From: Palsa-504 sp963739615
GTDB lineage: Bacteria; Actinomycetota; Actinomycetes; Streptosporangiales; Streptosporangiaceae
DNA length: 64,000 nucleotides
Assembly: GCA_963739615.1 (NCBI GenBank)
Contig: CAVUBD010000030.1
Span: 62,001 to 126,000, forward strand
Direction of reading: 5' to 3'
Made by a program: the position numbers and the translations under genes. Below the pieces are notes generated by a model. The model worked only from the letters and a program-made list of their open reading frames with translations. It was not told where the DNA came from and made no database searches. This document shows, piece after piece, positions 34,385 to 43,684 of this stretch; position 1 is the first letter of the stretch, and each line of letters starts with the position of its first letter.

Positions 34385-35077
34385 TCAGCGGCCGGGGGCG
34401 CTGGTCTGTGCTGCCCGGAGACCAGTGGCTGCTACTTTCATGGGTGCCCGGCGTAACGCTGGCCGGGATGCGGGGAACAGGCGGTCCAGGTGGTAGTCGA
34501 TCACGGCCTGAGCCTGCCCGGCCGAGGACTGGTCGGCGAGGACGCTCGTGGCAAGCCCCGCGGACATGGCCATGAGGCTGAGGGCCTCCAGTTCCGGGTT
34601 CAGGCGGGCTGGCGTGTCGCCGGCAGTCTGGGCCGCCCGCAACTGGGCAGCCACCACGTCCATCACCGCGTTTGAGTTCTTGGCCAGGGGGGCGATCGCC
34701 AGCGCCGGATCGGTCAGCGAGAGCGCGAAGTAGGCCGTGTAGAGAACTGTGAAGGTGCGCCGCTCGTCGTCGGCGGGCAGTGCCTCGGCCAGGATGGCGG
34801 CGATCACGTCGCGCGGGCTAGCCGGACCGCCTGACCCGCTGGCCTCCCTGAACCGCGCCACGGCCCGCGCGCTGAACCGGGCCGCCAGGTGCTGCATGGC
34901 GGCCAGCAGGAGCTCTTCCTTGGTGCCGAAGTAGTACTGCACCAGCCGCAGGGACACGCCGGCCTCGGCCGCGACCTCGCGCATCCCGGTTGCGTGCAGC
35001 CCGCGCGTGGCGGCCGTTCGCAGCAGCGCGTCCGCGATCTGCCGCCGCCGCTCCTCGTGATCGACCCGCTTCGGCAC
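34385..35077 (-). CDS. TetR family regulator
   Basis: 230 residues. N-terminal helix-turn-helix: RRRQIADALLRTAATRGLHA, then MREVAAEAGVSLRLVQYYFG and TKEELLLAAM. The C-terminal domain resembles the BetI-like TetR_C_6 group. It is divergent from the alpha/beta hydrolase, with an AT-rich dyad between the two starts, and so likely represses both. Confidence 0.9.
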   Translation of the reverse strand: MPKRVDHEERRRQIADALLRTAATRGLHATGMREVAAEAGVSLRLVQYYFGTKEELLLAAMQHLAARFSARAVARFREASGSGGPASPRDVIAAILAEALPADDERRTFTVLYTAYFALSLTDPALAIAPLAKNSNAVMDVVAAQLRAAQTAGDTPARLNPELEALSLMAMSAGLATSVLADQSSAGQAQAVIDYHLDRLFPASRPALRRAPMKVAATGLRAAQTSAPGR

Positions 35078-35110
35078 CCGCTCACCGTATCTCCCTTTAC
35101 CTGCCCGATT

Positions 35111-35137
35111 CTTTAATGATACGATTGTATTATAAAG
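35111..35137. promoter_or_regulatory. Probable TetR operator between divergent genes
   Basis: CTTTAATGATAC and GTATTATAAAG form an imperfect dyad in an otherwise GC-rich region, in the gap between TetR (start 35077) and the hydrolase (start 35168). It also contains TATTAT, a plausible -10 for the hydrolase. Confidence 0.5.
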
Positions 35138-35167
35138 ATGGCAGGCTCAGCCGTAAGGAGGCGGGAC

Positions 35168-36115
35168 ATGCTTGGGATCAAGCGCATCGCCGGCGCAGCA
35201 GGCCCGGCACCCGAGGGCGAGCCGGGATCGTGGGTGACCGACGCGGCGCGGGAGAAGTTCCTGGTGGCCTACGAGCGGGCCTTCGCGCTCTGGCCGCAGC
35301 CCTGCGAGGAGCTCGATATCGAGACAGCGACCGCGACCACGCGGGTGCACGCCTGCCGGCCGCATCCCGGCGGGGAGCCGGTCGTGCTGCTCAACGGGTT
35401 CAACGCGGCGAGCTGGTACCCGCACGTCGCCGCGCTCGCCAGGGACCACCCGGTGTACGGAATCGACATGCCCGGCTGCCCGAACCCGAGCATCGCGCGC
35501 GCCCCGCTTACTCCGCCGGCGTCCCGCGCGGCGTGGCTCGACGAACTGCTCGGCCAGCTCAGTGATCGCCCGGCGCACCTGGTGGGCTTCTCCTACGGTG
35601 GCTGGGTCGCCATGAACCAGGCCATCCGCGCGCCGGGGCGGGTCGCCTCCGTCACGCTGCTCGACCCCGCCGGGCTCACCAGGCTCGATGCCCGCTTCTG
35701 GTGGTGGCTGTCCATCAGCGGCCTGGCCGCCATGACCCCGAGGCCGCTGCGCCGCCGCCTCGCCCGGTGGCTGGACAGCCCGGCCATGCTGGACCAGGAA
35801 CAGATGACGCTCATGTGGGCAGGCATCCGCGGCTACCGGGCGGAGCCGCAGTTCCCCGGCGTCCTCACCGACGACGATCTCCGCGCGATCACCGTCCCGG
35901 TGCTCCTGGTCACTGGCGCACGCAGCGCCATGCTCACCCCGGCGGAGGCCCGCGCCCGGGGAAGCCTCATGCCGCACGCGGAGGTCGCCATCGTCCCGGG
36001 CAGCCACGGTGGCTTCAACCGGATCGACGAGCTGAACGACCAGATCGCCGCCTTCATCAAAGCTCAGGCCACCGGCAAAGTGAGCGGCCCAGCCGACACG
36101 GCCGCCGGCAGCTAA
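35168..36115 (+). CDS. Alpha/beta hydrolase
   Basis: 315 residues from ATG 35168, preceded by AAGGAGGCGGGAC; the frame extends to 35138 but crosses the promoter. Oxyanion and core strand VVLLNGFNAASWYPHVAALA, nucleophile elbow GFSYGGW (Ser), acid in VPVLLVTGARSAMLTP region, and catalytic His in PGSHGGFN. It probably hydrolyses an ester or lactone. Regulated by the divergent TetR. Confidence 0.88.
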   Translation: MLGIKRIAGAAGPAPEGEPGSWVTDAAREKFLVAYERAFALWPQPCEELDIETATATTRVHACRPHPGGEPVVLLNGFNAASWYPHVAALARDHPVYGIDMPGCPNPSIARAPLTPPASRAAWLDELLGQLSDRPAHLVGFSYGGWVAMNQAIRAPGRVASVTLLDPAGLTRLDARFWWWLSISGLAAMTPRPLRRRLARWLDSPAMLDQEQMTLMWAGIRGYRAEPQFPGVLTDDDLRAITVPVLLVTGARSAMLTPAEARARGSLMPHAEVAIVPGSHGGFNRIDELNDQIAAFIKAQATGKVSGPADTAAGS

Positions 36116-36370
36116 ACGGCAGGACCGGCATCTTCACCGAACCCCTGCATTTTTTGCAGGAATTCACCGAAGTTGTCGTTTCTGCGCAGCCTTTCTGTCG
36201 GCTGGATGACTTGCCTGACCTAACCGTCCAGGAAATCGGGTGGATGCCGGTGCCGCGGCCGCTGACCTGGCGGCCGGGGAACTGGCGGCCGGGGAGCTGG
36301 CGTGCCCGTGCTGCCGGTCCTGCCGCAGGTCGGTGACCGTCGGGCGGCCTAAGCCGGCTGCTTTCGCCTT

Positions 36371-36592
36371 TCACGCTGGCGCGCCAAGTGCTTCCGGCCT
36401 CGTGAAGTCGACACAATCGATTACCCTACCCATCCAGCACACATGATTCGGGTCACCGCGAGGGGCTGACGACCAAGGCACCCAGCTCACCTCACACCCG
36501 GGGCAAGTCATCCGCCAGCCACCGGCGTAGTCTCCCGGCTTGCCGCAATTCCAGCACAGGCCCCGATAGCCCTTTTGCTGCTTTCCGCTCAT
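36371..36592 (-). CDS. Small Cys-rich (zinc-ribbon-like) protein
   Basis: 73 residues. LCWNCGKPGDYAGGWRMTCP and GCEVSW give two CxxC pairs 14-17 residues apart, as in zinc ribbons. Its start overlaps the stop of the upstream frame at 36589 (ATGA), suggesting coupling. I do not recognise a family. Cys spacing and codon use make it more credible than the frames around it. Confidence 0.45.
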   Translation of the reverse strand: MSGKQQKGYRGLCWNCGKPGDYAGGWRMTCPGCEVSWVPWSSAPRGDPNHVCWMGRVIDCVDFTRPEALGAPA

Positions 36593-36996
36593 TTGCTTCC
36601 GCCACCCTCCGCATTCGCCCCCGTATCACCGGATCCGTGCGTCCGCCGCAACCTCGGGTCCAGATTGTCATCCGGGCGTGACGACAGCATTGCTGGCGTG
36701 TTTCCCGCGCCGCTGCGATACGACAGCTTCCACGGCGCCCCCGTTGGTGCGCACACCTTGGCAGAGGACCGACCACCGCCGCTGATACATCCCCCGACGG
36801 CCGATCGGTCCGCAGGCGGCACGAGCGCACCCCGGGCCCAGGGGTGGCGCGGAGCAATCCCTGGGCAGGCCTTCGCGCTTGGCGTCTCCGCGGCGCAAAT
36901 CCTGCACTTGGACGCGGACGGCGCCTGAGCACGCCAGCGTCCTCCGGCATACTTCGCGGCCGGGAACCATGAGATGGCAGGAACCAGCCGAACCAA
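36589..36996 (-). CDS. Hypothetical protein upstream of the Cys-rich gene
   Basis: 135 residues, Arg/Gly/Ser-rich with several Cys (SKCRICAAETPSAKACPGIA). No domain is recognised. The ATGA overlap with the next gene is the main support. It could be a chance frame in GC-rich DNA. Confidence 0.3.
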   Translation of the reverse strand: MVRLVPAISWFPAAKYAGGRWRAQAPSASKCRICAAETPSAKACPGIAPRHPWARGALVPPADRSAVGGCISGGGRSSAKVCAPTGAPWKLSYRSGAGNTPAMLSSRPDDNLDPRLRRTHGSGDTGANAEGGGSK

Positions 36997-37599
36997 TCAG
37001 AGAGGTGCCAGAGTGGCATGGTGCGGTAGCCGAGCTCCCCATGCCGGAACTCGTGCAGTTCGCCGGTTTGGTGGCGTCAATGCTCGGCACGCAAGCTGAT
37101 CCAGAGCCGGCTAGCTGACGAACGCAACTCCCTTAATACGGAGAGCCGAAGTTTCCCTGGATCGGGGGAATCATTCAATAAGAATAATGCGAACGGGGCC
37201 AGCACGCCCGGGCATTCCGAGGCGTATTCGCTATCAGGGCCGCCGCCTGGTCTTACATGGCCAGTGCGGGCGTTGTGGCCGGTGCCTGAGGCGGAGCGGA
37301 GCCCCGGGCACCGTGGGGGGGGAGACGGTGCTGCCGGGGCCCCACCCCTGACCCGGCTCGCTGCCCTGGGGCCGCTTTGTGGCCGGGCTTGTCCAACAGC
37401 ATGCCTGGGTCGAAGCGCGTTTTAAAGGGAAATTTCCTATGTTCTCGGCCGAGAGCATCATCTTGCCAGGCCAAGCGGGGGGTAAGGGAGCACCACGGCA
37501 GTTCCCCGAATGCGTCGGCGGCGGCGGGGAAGGCTGCTCCGGGCGACTGGCGAAATGGAATGGTGGCGTACGCTGAGCCGCCAGGGGCAAAATGGCCGG
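36997..37599. other. Gap between the Cys-rich pair and the kinase
   Basis: A plus-strand frame ending at 37118 (MRWQEPAEPIREVPEWHGAV, AELPMPELVQFAGLVASMLG) could be a short peptide of about 52 residues, but has no supporting family. An AT-rich patch at 37160-37190 may hold a promoter. The rest shows nothing. Confidence 0.3.
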
Positions 37600-37620
37600 G
37601 TGACATCCGCTTGGTCCACA

Positions 37621-39468
37621 ATGCCTGAGATGCTTGCCTTGCGCGACACCGATCCGCGCGAGGTGGGTGTATACCGGTTGCTCGGCCGCCTCGGGGAAGG
37701 CGGGCAGGGCGTTGTGTTCCTGGCTGAGGGTCCTACCGGAAGCCCGGCGGCAGTCAAGCTTCTGCCGCCAACCACGGACCCACAGGTCCGGAGCCGCTTT
37801 CTGAAGGAGGTCGCCGCAGCTCAGCGGGTCGCCCGGTTCTGCACCGCGCAGGTTCTGGACGCGGGGATCTTCGAACGGCGGCCGTTTATTGTCAGTGAAT
37901 ACGTCAGCGGGCCATCGCTGGTAGAGGTCGTCGAGCAGGTCGGGCCTCGCGGCGGCGCTGCACTCGACCGCATCGCCGTCGCAACGCTGACCGCGCTGGG
38001 CGCGGTGCATGCCGCCGGGATGGTGCATCGCGACTTCAAGCCTGGCAATGTCCTGCTCGGGCCCGACGGGCCAGTGGTGATCGACTTCGGCCTGGCGGCC
38101 GTTCCCGGGATGACCACCACGGGCCTTTCTGGCCAGGTCACCGTGGGAACACCCGCGTTCATGGCCCCTGAGCAGCTGGCTGGGACCCGAGTGACCGCAG
38201 CGGCCGACATGTGGTCGTGGGCTGTGACGATGGTGTTGGCGGGTACCGGTGAGTTGCCCTTCAAGGGCGAGTCGTTGACAGCCACGGCGTTGGCCATTCT
38301 TCATTCCGAGCCAAATGTGGGCAGGCTTCCCGAACCACTGGGCTCGCTGGTCCATCGCTGCCTCAACAAGGACCCAGCCGTCAGGCCGTCGGCCCGCAGC
38401 GTGCTCGGCGAGCTCGTGGCCGCCGGAGCGCGGCTCATGGGACCGATGCCGCCAATGGTCTCCGCTCTGGCCGCGGATGAGGAGACATCCGGCTCACGGC
38501 GTGCGTCTGCCGCACCGCCGAATGGTAGCGGCGACGGTCTGATTGGCGCCCGGCCGGCGTTCAGGCCCCGGTCGGCGCGCCATAGGAGTCGTCGCATCCG
38601 GTGGCGTCGGCAGGCGCCCGTGCTTCTGGCCGCGATTCTGCTGGTTGTCGGCTTCGGCGTGCTCGTATTCAATCTTCCCCAGCGCGGCGCAGCGTCTGAG
38701 CGGCTAGCGGGCAGCAATGCTCAGGTCAGCCGGGAACTCACCGCTGAGGCTGCGGCTAGGACGCAGGCCATCACCTGGATCCTGCAGCAGGTCAGCCGGG
38801 CCGCAGTCGTGTCATGCGATCCCCAGGTATGCGCGGATCTGGTCAGCAGAGGCTTCCCGTCCGGGAACCTGTTGACGCTCGGGCCCGCGTCGAATGATCC
38901 ACTCGGCTCTGCTCTGGTGGTCGCCACTGCCCCTATCCGAGCCCAGTACGGCGGCCGGCTGGCCTCCGTCTACGCCCCGGCCATCATCGCGAGCTTCGGC
39001 TCAGGGAACGCCAGGATCGACATCCGGCTGGTCTTTCCCGGCGGCGCCGCCAGCTACCGCGCCGTTCAGCAGACGGCGCTGCGCGCCAGGAAGGCTGCCG
39101 ACGCCCAGTTGCTGGCGAACAGCCAGATCATGGCCTCAGCCACAGCCAGGGCACAACTTCTCAGCGGCGATGTTGATCCGCGGTTGCCGCAGCTCCTCGC
39201 CATCATGGCCGAAAGCCACGCGGTGCGCATCGTGGACTTCGTCAACCAATCGCCTGGTGGCGGACCTGCCAGCCTGCTGCGGTCAGTGGACTTGGCAACA
39301 GTAGACAGTGCGGCGCACCTGAGTCGTGCCGCATACCTCGGCTGGATGCAAGCGTTCATTGACGCGCAGCGAGCCCAATACCTCCCCACATCCGTGCATC
39401 AGGTCACGCTGCGTACTGGCCAAGCCGTGCTGAGGGTCGCGTATAGCGCGCCGAGTGCGCTTAGCTAG
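37621..39468 (+). CDS. Membrane-anchored Ser/Thr protein kinase
   Basis: 615 residues from ATG 37621 (GTG 37600 is an alternative). The Hanks kinase domain is intact: LGEGGQGVVF loop, Lys in AAVKLLPP, HRDFKPGNVLL catalytic loop, DFGLAAVPG, and APEQLAG. A membrane helix (APVLLAAILLVVGFGVLVFN, near residue 348) leads to about 240 extracellular residues of unknown fold, with no PASTA repeats. It probably senses an extracellular cue and phosphorylates cytoplasmic targets. No phosphatase is adjacent. Confidence 0.88.
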   Translation: MPEMLALRDTDPREVGVYRLLGRLGEGGQGVVFLAEGPTGSPAAVKLLPPTTDPQVRSRFLKEVAAAQRVARFCTAQVLDAGIFERRPFIVSEYVSGPSLVEVVEQVGPRGGAALDRIAVATLTALGAVHAAGMVHRDFKPGNVLLGPDGPVVIDFGLAAVPGMTTTGLSGQVTVGTPAFMAPEQLAGTRVTAAADMWSWAVTMVLAGTGELPFKGESLTATALAILHSEPNVGRLPEPLGSLVHRCLNKDPAVRPSARSVLGELVAAGARLMGPMPPMVSALAADEETSGSRRASAAPPNGSGDGLIGARPAFRPRSARHRSRRIRWRRQAPVLLAAILLVVGFGVLVFNLPQRGAASERLAGSNAQVSRELTAEAAARTQAITWILQQVSRAAVVSCDPQVCADLVSRGFPSGNLLTLGPASNDPLGSALVVATAPIRAQYGGRLASVYAPAIIASFGSGNARIDIRLVFPGGAASYRAVQQTALRARKAADAQLLANSQIMASATARAQLLSGDVDPRLPQLLAIMAESHAVRIVDFVNQSPGGGPASLLRSVDLATVDSAAHLSRAAYLGWMQAFIDAQRAQYLPTSVHQVTLRTGQAVLRVAYSAPSALS

Positions 39469-39884
39469 CCGAGATCCGGGCCTGGTAATGGCTGATGGCC
39501 GGGCAGGGACAGCGGATCCGTGCCCCTGACCGGCCACCAGGAGTCGCCCTCAGGTGGTGCAAATCCGACAGAGCCGGGCAGGCGTCCGGCTGCGTGGCCG
39601 GAGCGCCCTTGCGCTCCCCTCCTCGTGTGCGCGAGGACGCTACCGGCCGCAGCATGTCGATCCTGGTACGTCTAGGAAGAAACAAGAAATTATCTAATGC
39701 TTTGGACACCATAGAACGGTATAGGTAGGAAGTAAAGAGTATGAACAAGATGAACCGAGAAGAGAGACGCAGACCCGTGCCGTTAGCTGCCCGCACGAGA
39801 GCTAGAATCTTCTATCTTCTTCGGATAAGCATGGTCACGTGGTCGGTGGCAGGACTAGCATCGGCTCACGGGAAGGACGGTCAT
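39469..39884. other. AT-richer leader region before the XRE gene
   Basis: 39655-39830 is clearly poorer in GC than the surroundings, with AAGAAACAAGAAATTATC and repeated TTCTATCTTCTTC-like tracts. The XRE frame is open back to 39741 (MNKMNREERRRPVP), but that part lacks homology. It may be a promoter region or a scar of foreign DNA. Confidence 0.4.
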
Positions 39885-40283
39885 ATGGCCGGTGAGGACT
39901 GGCAGCGGCTCGCCGATTACGTCGTCGCACGCCGGGTCGAGCTAGGCATGCGGGACAGGCGGGCCTTCGCCGAGGCGACCGGGGTGACCGAGCGGACGCT
40001 GGGAAAGCTCGAGAACGGCCAGCATGTTTCCCCCAGCACCCTCGGTATGGTCGAGAACCGGCTCGGCTGGGCCCCGGGTTCGTGCCGACGGATACTGGCA
40101 GGCGGGGAACCTAAAGTGGGGTCGCCGGACCTCGGGCATGCCGAGTATGAGGACCCGACGCTCTGGCACATCGCGAGCACTCCGGGGCTGCCTCCCGACG
40201 TGGTTCGCGGCCTCGTCGCCCTCGCCCGGAACTGGCGGCAAGACGACGACGGCACAGACGAGCAGACCCGGCGGGGCACTTGA
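39885..40283 (+). CDS. XRE-type helix-turn-helix protein
   Basis: 132 residues from ATG 39885 with GGGAAGGACGG upstream. RLADYVVARRVELGMRDRRA, then FAEATGVTERTLGKLENGQH form an N-terminal HTH; the acidic C-terminus is short and unlike MmyB. Proteins of this size are common as lone regulators in actinomycetes. Target unknown. Confidence 0.7.
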   Translation: MAGEDWQRLADYVVARRVELGMRDRRAFAEATGVTERTLGKLENGQHVSPSTLGMVENRLGWAPGSCRRILAGGEPKVGSPDLGHAEYEDPTLWHIASTPGLPPDVVRGLVALARNWRQDDDGTDEQTRRGT

Positions 40284-40443
40284 CCGCCGTCCGCCCGGCC
40301 GTGTCCGTGGCCACCGGGTATTACCCAGCTCTCCGCTGTGACGGCGTTTGGATGTAGGTCGCGGCGTGTTCCCGGCTCTAGCCGCATTCGTGGGAGATGC
40401 TGGCGTTATGGGATGTTTCCTGCCTGTCCGGCAGGCTAAGCAG

Positions 40444-40626
40444 ATGCGCTGGCACAAGGTGCTGGGACTGGCCGCCTTCGCGGGCGTGGCCGCAACCGGG
40501 GCAGTGATCATCCGCGACCAGCGACGCCGCCGCGCCTACACCCCGGACGAAGTCCGGGAACGGCTGCACGCCCGGCTGGCCGAAACCCCCGGAACCCGCC
40601 AGCCCCCGCGCGACTCCCAGCCGTAA
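40444..40626 (+). CDS. Small single-helix membrane protein
   Basis: 60 residues from ATG 40444: MRWHKVLGLAAFAGVAATGA and VIIRDQRRRRAYTPDEVRER. An N-terminal membrane helix and a basic tail with the YTPDEVRERLHARLAE pattern match a small conserved family widespread in actinobacteria. Function unknown. The frame upstream to 40348 is not conserved. Confidence 0.65.
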   Translation: MRWHKVLGLAAFAGVAATGAVIIRDQRRRRAYTPDEVRERLHARLAETPGTRQPPRDSQP

Positions 40627-40767
40627 GGTATCAACGGGGCGGCCGCCTCATAACCGCTCCCGCACCTGCACATCGGGTATAGAGGGTGCCATGCGGCTTC
40701 GCTGATGCACCAGAGCCGGCCGACGCCAGACGGTACTGGCCGGGCTTGGGTGCGTTAGGGTCGTGTC

Positions 40768-41385
40768 GTGGCAGACAGCGATGACTGGCGCGTCACCATC
40801 TCGGTGAGCGGCCAGTCGCCAGCCGGACAGGCGCAGCAGTCCTTTTCCCTGCGCCAGGTAGAAGAAGAGGTCCGCGGCCGGGTCGGCCGCGGTGTCGCCG
40901 TCGGCGCGGGCGACGCGCAGATCTTCCTGTACGCGGGCGCCGAGACCGCCGCGAGGGACGCTGAGCGGATCGCCCTCGACGTGCTGGGCCAGCACGGCGC
41001 CGCGGCGGAGTCCGCCCTGCACCGCTGGCACCCTATCGAGGAGCAGTGGGAGAACCCGGACGTCCCGATGCCGCAGACCGAAGCTGAGCGCCAGGCGGAG
41101 CACCAGCGGCTTGAGGACACCGAGACCGCCGAGTCCCTGGCCACGGGGAAAGCCCAGTGGCAGGTCCGGGTTGAACTCGGCTCGCACCACCATGCGGTCA
41201 CGCTGGCGCGCACGCTGGAGAACGAAGGCCGGGCAGTCGTGCGGCGCTGGAAGTTCCTCATCGTCGGCGCCGGCAACGAGGACCAAGCCCGGGAACTCGC
41301 CGGGCAGATCAGGCAGGAGGCACCGCCCGGCGCCACCGTCATCGCCGAGCAAGCCGGCGTGGGCTGGCCGTTCATGCCCTCCTGA
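40768..41385 (+). CDS. Conserved hypothetical protein, 205 residues
   Basis: GTG 40768. Two similar alpha-beta halves (DDWRVTISVSG...AARDAERIALDVL and WQVRVELGSHHHAVTLARTL...EDQARELAGQI) suggest a duplicated fold in which a strand-helix unit is repeated. It matches an actinobacterial hypothetical family known to me only by pattern (RWHPIEEQWENPDVPMPQT linker). Cytoplasmic. Function unknown. Confidence 0.65.
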   Translation: MADSDDWRVTISVSGQSPAGQAQQSFSLRQVEEEVRGRVGRGVAVGAGDAQIFLYAGAETAARDAERIALDVLGQHGAAAESALHRWHPIEEQWENPDVPMPQTEAERQAEHQRLEDTETAESLATGKAQWQVRVELGSHHHAVTLARTLENEGRAVVRRWKFLIVGAGNEDQARELAGQIRQEAPPGATVIAEQAGVGWPFMPS

Positions 41386-41747
41386 CCTCACGGTGCAGTG
41401 AATGCGCGCACCGCCGCCACCGTCATGGAGCCCCAGGCCCGACGACGCGGCCGGCAACTAATAAATTCCCGATCGCGGGCTGACCCGTACGGCTCCCCCC
41501 GGGCCGCCCTGAACGGCGGGGTGGCGTGAGCTCCGCTCAAGTCGAGAACCGATCACGCAGCGTGCGACGAAGCGTCAATCGGCTGGTTCCCTGCCGATTT
41601 AGCGCGGCTCAGGGCTGGCTTGACCCGCATGCCGCCCGCGCAGCATATGCGGCGGTTCGGCGCCTGTCGCGGTCGCCGGGCGCAGGTTCCTTGGGGCGGG
41701 ACGAGCGGACGCTCGCGTATCGGGACGGTGCCGGCCAGGCTGGAGCC
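41386..41747. other. Intergenic stretch, no gene supported
   Basis: The YihY frame is open back to 41526, but this part has poor coding character. No RNA or repeat was noticed. Confidence 0.4.
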
Positions 41748-42782
41748 ATGAGCTTGGAAGGCTTGAGCGGCCTGGTGAACCGAGTCATCGCGTGGGCGGA
41801 CCGCCTGCAGCGCGAGCATGGCGTGCTGGGGTTCCCCTACGCGGTGGTGAAGAAGTACGGCGATGATGAGGGCGGGCGGCAGGCGGCGCTGATCACCTAT
41901 TACGGATTCCTGAGCATCTTCCCGCTGCTGCTGCTCGGGGTGGCGGTCTTGTCACGGGTGCTGGCCGATCATCCGGACCTGCGTCGGCGGCTGATCGCCG
42001 CGATCGTGCCGCCGGTGCTGCGGCCTACGGTGGAGCACTCGCTGGCCACCTTGCCGGCCGCGACGATCCCGTTGGTGGCCGGCCTGATCGGTTTGCTGTT
42101 GTCCGGGACCGGCGTGGTGTTCTCGGCCTACCAGACGCTGAACCATGTCGCAGCGGTCCGGCACCGCTTGCGGGCCGGTTTCGTCTCACGGTACGTCCGG
42201 GTGTTCGCGGTGCTGGCGACGCTGATGGCCGGGGCGCTGGCGACCGGCGCGCTGACGTTGGTGGCTACCGCGCTGCCTGGCCAGCCCGGGGTACAGCGGG
42301 CGGCGGCGGTGCTCGGGTCGGCGCTGGTGGTCTTCGCGGTGCTGCTGCTTGGTGCCAGGTTGCTGCTGGCGCGGCCCGCGCCGGTCCGGGCCCTGTGGCC
42401 GGGAGCCGTCGCGGGCGCGGCGGCGGTGACGGTGGTGCTCACCGTCGGGGCGCCGCTGCTGGCCCGGCTGGTGACCAAGGCGGGGCCCGTCTACGGCAGC
42501 TTCGCCACCGTGGCGGGCATGTTCGCCCTGCTGTACTTGATCGGTCAGGCGCTGGTGTATGCGGCCGAGGTAGCGGCCGTCCGTTACGCCCGGCTGTGGC
42601 CACGCGCCCTGGACCTGAACCGCCCCACCGCGGCCGATGCCCGCGCGCTGGCTCTGCTGGCCCGCGAGCAGGAACGCATCCCCGCAGCTCGCATCCTGTT
42701 CCGCCTCGCAGCGCCGGGCTCCCCGCCCGGCTCCCCGCCGGTACCGGGTGGTTCCCCGCCAGCCCGCGATGATCCGGGATAG
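41748..42782 (+). CDS. YihY/BrkB family membrane protein
   Basis: 344 residues from ATG 41748. Six or seven membrane helices and the family signature YGDDEGGRQAALITYYGFLS (usually D.gg..AAsltYyt.lS). The tail is Pro-rich and cytoplasmic. The family was long misnamed ribonuclease BN; members are putative transporters of unknown substrate. Appears intact. Confidence 0.85.
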   Translation: MSLEGLSGLVNRVIAWADRLQREHGVLGFPYAVVKKYGDDEGGRQAALITYYGFLSIFPLLLLGVAVLSRVLADHPDLRRRLIAAIVPPVLRPTVEHSLATLPAATIPLVAGLIGLLLSGTGVVFSAYQTLNHVAAVRHRLRAGFVSRYVRVFAVLATLMAGALATGALTLVATALPGQPGVQRAAAVLGSALVVFAVLLLGARLLLARPAPVRALWPGAVAGAAAVTVVLTVGAPLLARLVTKAGPVYGSFATVAGMFALLYLIGQALVYAAEVAAVRYARLWPRALDLNRPTAADARALALLAREQERIPAARILFRLAAPGSPPGSPPVPGGSPPARDDPG

Positions 42783-42886
42783 CACGGCCCCGACCGCGAG
42801 CCGGCCGCTGTCCGCCGGTCCTGAGCTATCACTTGACCAAATGTGCATATGTGTATCAACATTGCTCAATGCAACGATCAGGGCGA

Positions 42887-43563
42887 ATGACAAGCGCTGA
42901 GGCCGCCAGGCGTCTCGGGGTCAAACCGTCCACGCTCTACTCTTATGTCAGCCGCGGGCTTATCGAGCGCGAGCAGGACGGGCGCCGCAGTACTTTCTCC
43001 GCCGGTGACGTCGAGCGGCTCGCTAGGTCCGCCAGTCGGCAACCCCCGGGTAGCCGCGGCACTTCCGCCCGCGACCTGTTCGAGACCGAGCTGACCCTGA
43101 TCGAGGACAACGCAGTCCGCTACCTTCCAGTGGCCTGTACCATGCCGCGAATGCCACTGAGGTGGAAGTGCTCCTGCTGGATGCTCTCGGCGAGGACATC
43201 GAGCGCGCCATGGGACGGCGCTTGCGCGGCGGGGTGAAGATTCACGGGTTCGGCCAGCAGCTTTACCCAGGCGGGGACCCGCGAGGGGCAGAACTGCTGC
43301 GTCGCCTACCGGAAATCGAAGCGAAGCCGGACCGCACCTCAGTTGTCGAGCGAATTCTAGACATCGCGGCCGAGCGTGAATTCCCCCCGCCGAACGCGGA
43401 GTTCGGGCTGGGCGCTCTCGCGTTCCTGGCCGAGATGCCGCCTGGCTCCAGCCAGGCCATCGTCATCATCGCTCGCGCGGCGGGATGGATCGCACACGCG
43501 ATCGAGGAGTATGCGAGCTCTAGCTCGTTCCGAGCGCGAGCCGCTTACATCGGCCCGCGCTGA
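42887..43563 (+). pseudogene. Citrate-synthase-like gene with HTH N-terminus, centre deleted
   Basis: ATG 42887 starts a MerR-like helix-turn-helix (MTSAEAARRLGVKPSTLYSY, then VSRGLIEREQDGRRSTFSAG), followed by the beginning of the enzyme (ETELTLIEDNAVRY). At about 43120 it jumps, in another frame, to the enzyme C-terminus: GLYHAANATEVEVLLLDALG, GFGQQLYPGGDPRG, FGLGALAFLAEMPPGSSQAI and GWIAHAIEEY. The central 200 or so residues, with the first catalytic His, are missing. The HTH-fused citrate synthase type is known in actinobacteria. Confidence 0.7.
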
Positions 43564-43629
43564 CCGGCGCCAGCGGTCTGAAGACCAGCCGGACAGGTGG
43601 ATCGCCTCTTCCTTGAATCGACTTTTATA

Positions 43630-43650
43630 TTGATAACTCGATCAACATTG
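43630..43650. promoter_or_regulatory. AT-rich dyad and shared decamer upstream of the gene at 43685
   Basis: TTGAT-AACTCG-ATCAA (43630-43645) overlaps ATCAACATTG (43641-43650). The same decamer occurs at 42855-42864, upstream of the citrate-synthase-like gene. Both are possible binding sites of one regulator. Confidence 0.35.
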
Positions 43651-43684
43651 ACGGCAATAGAAAGGTAAGGATAGAAAGTACGAC

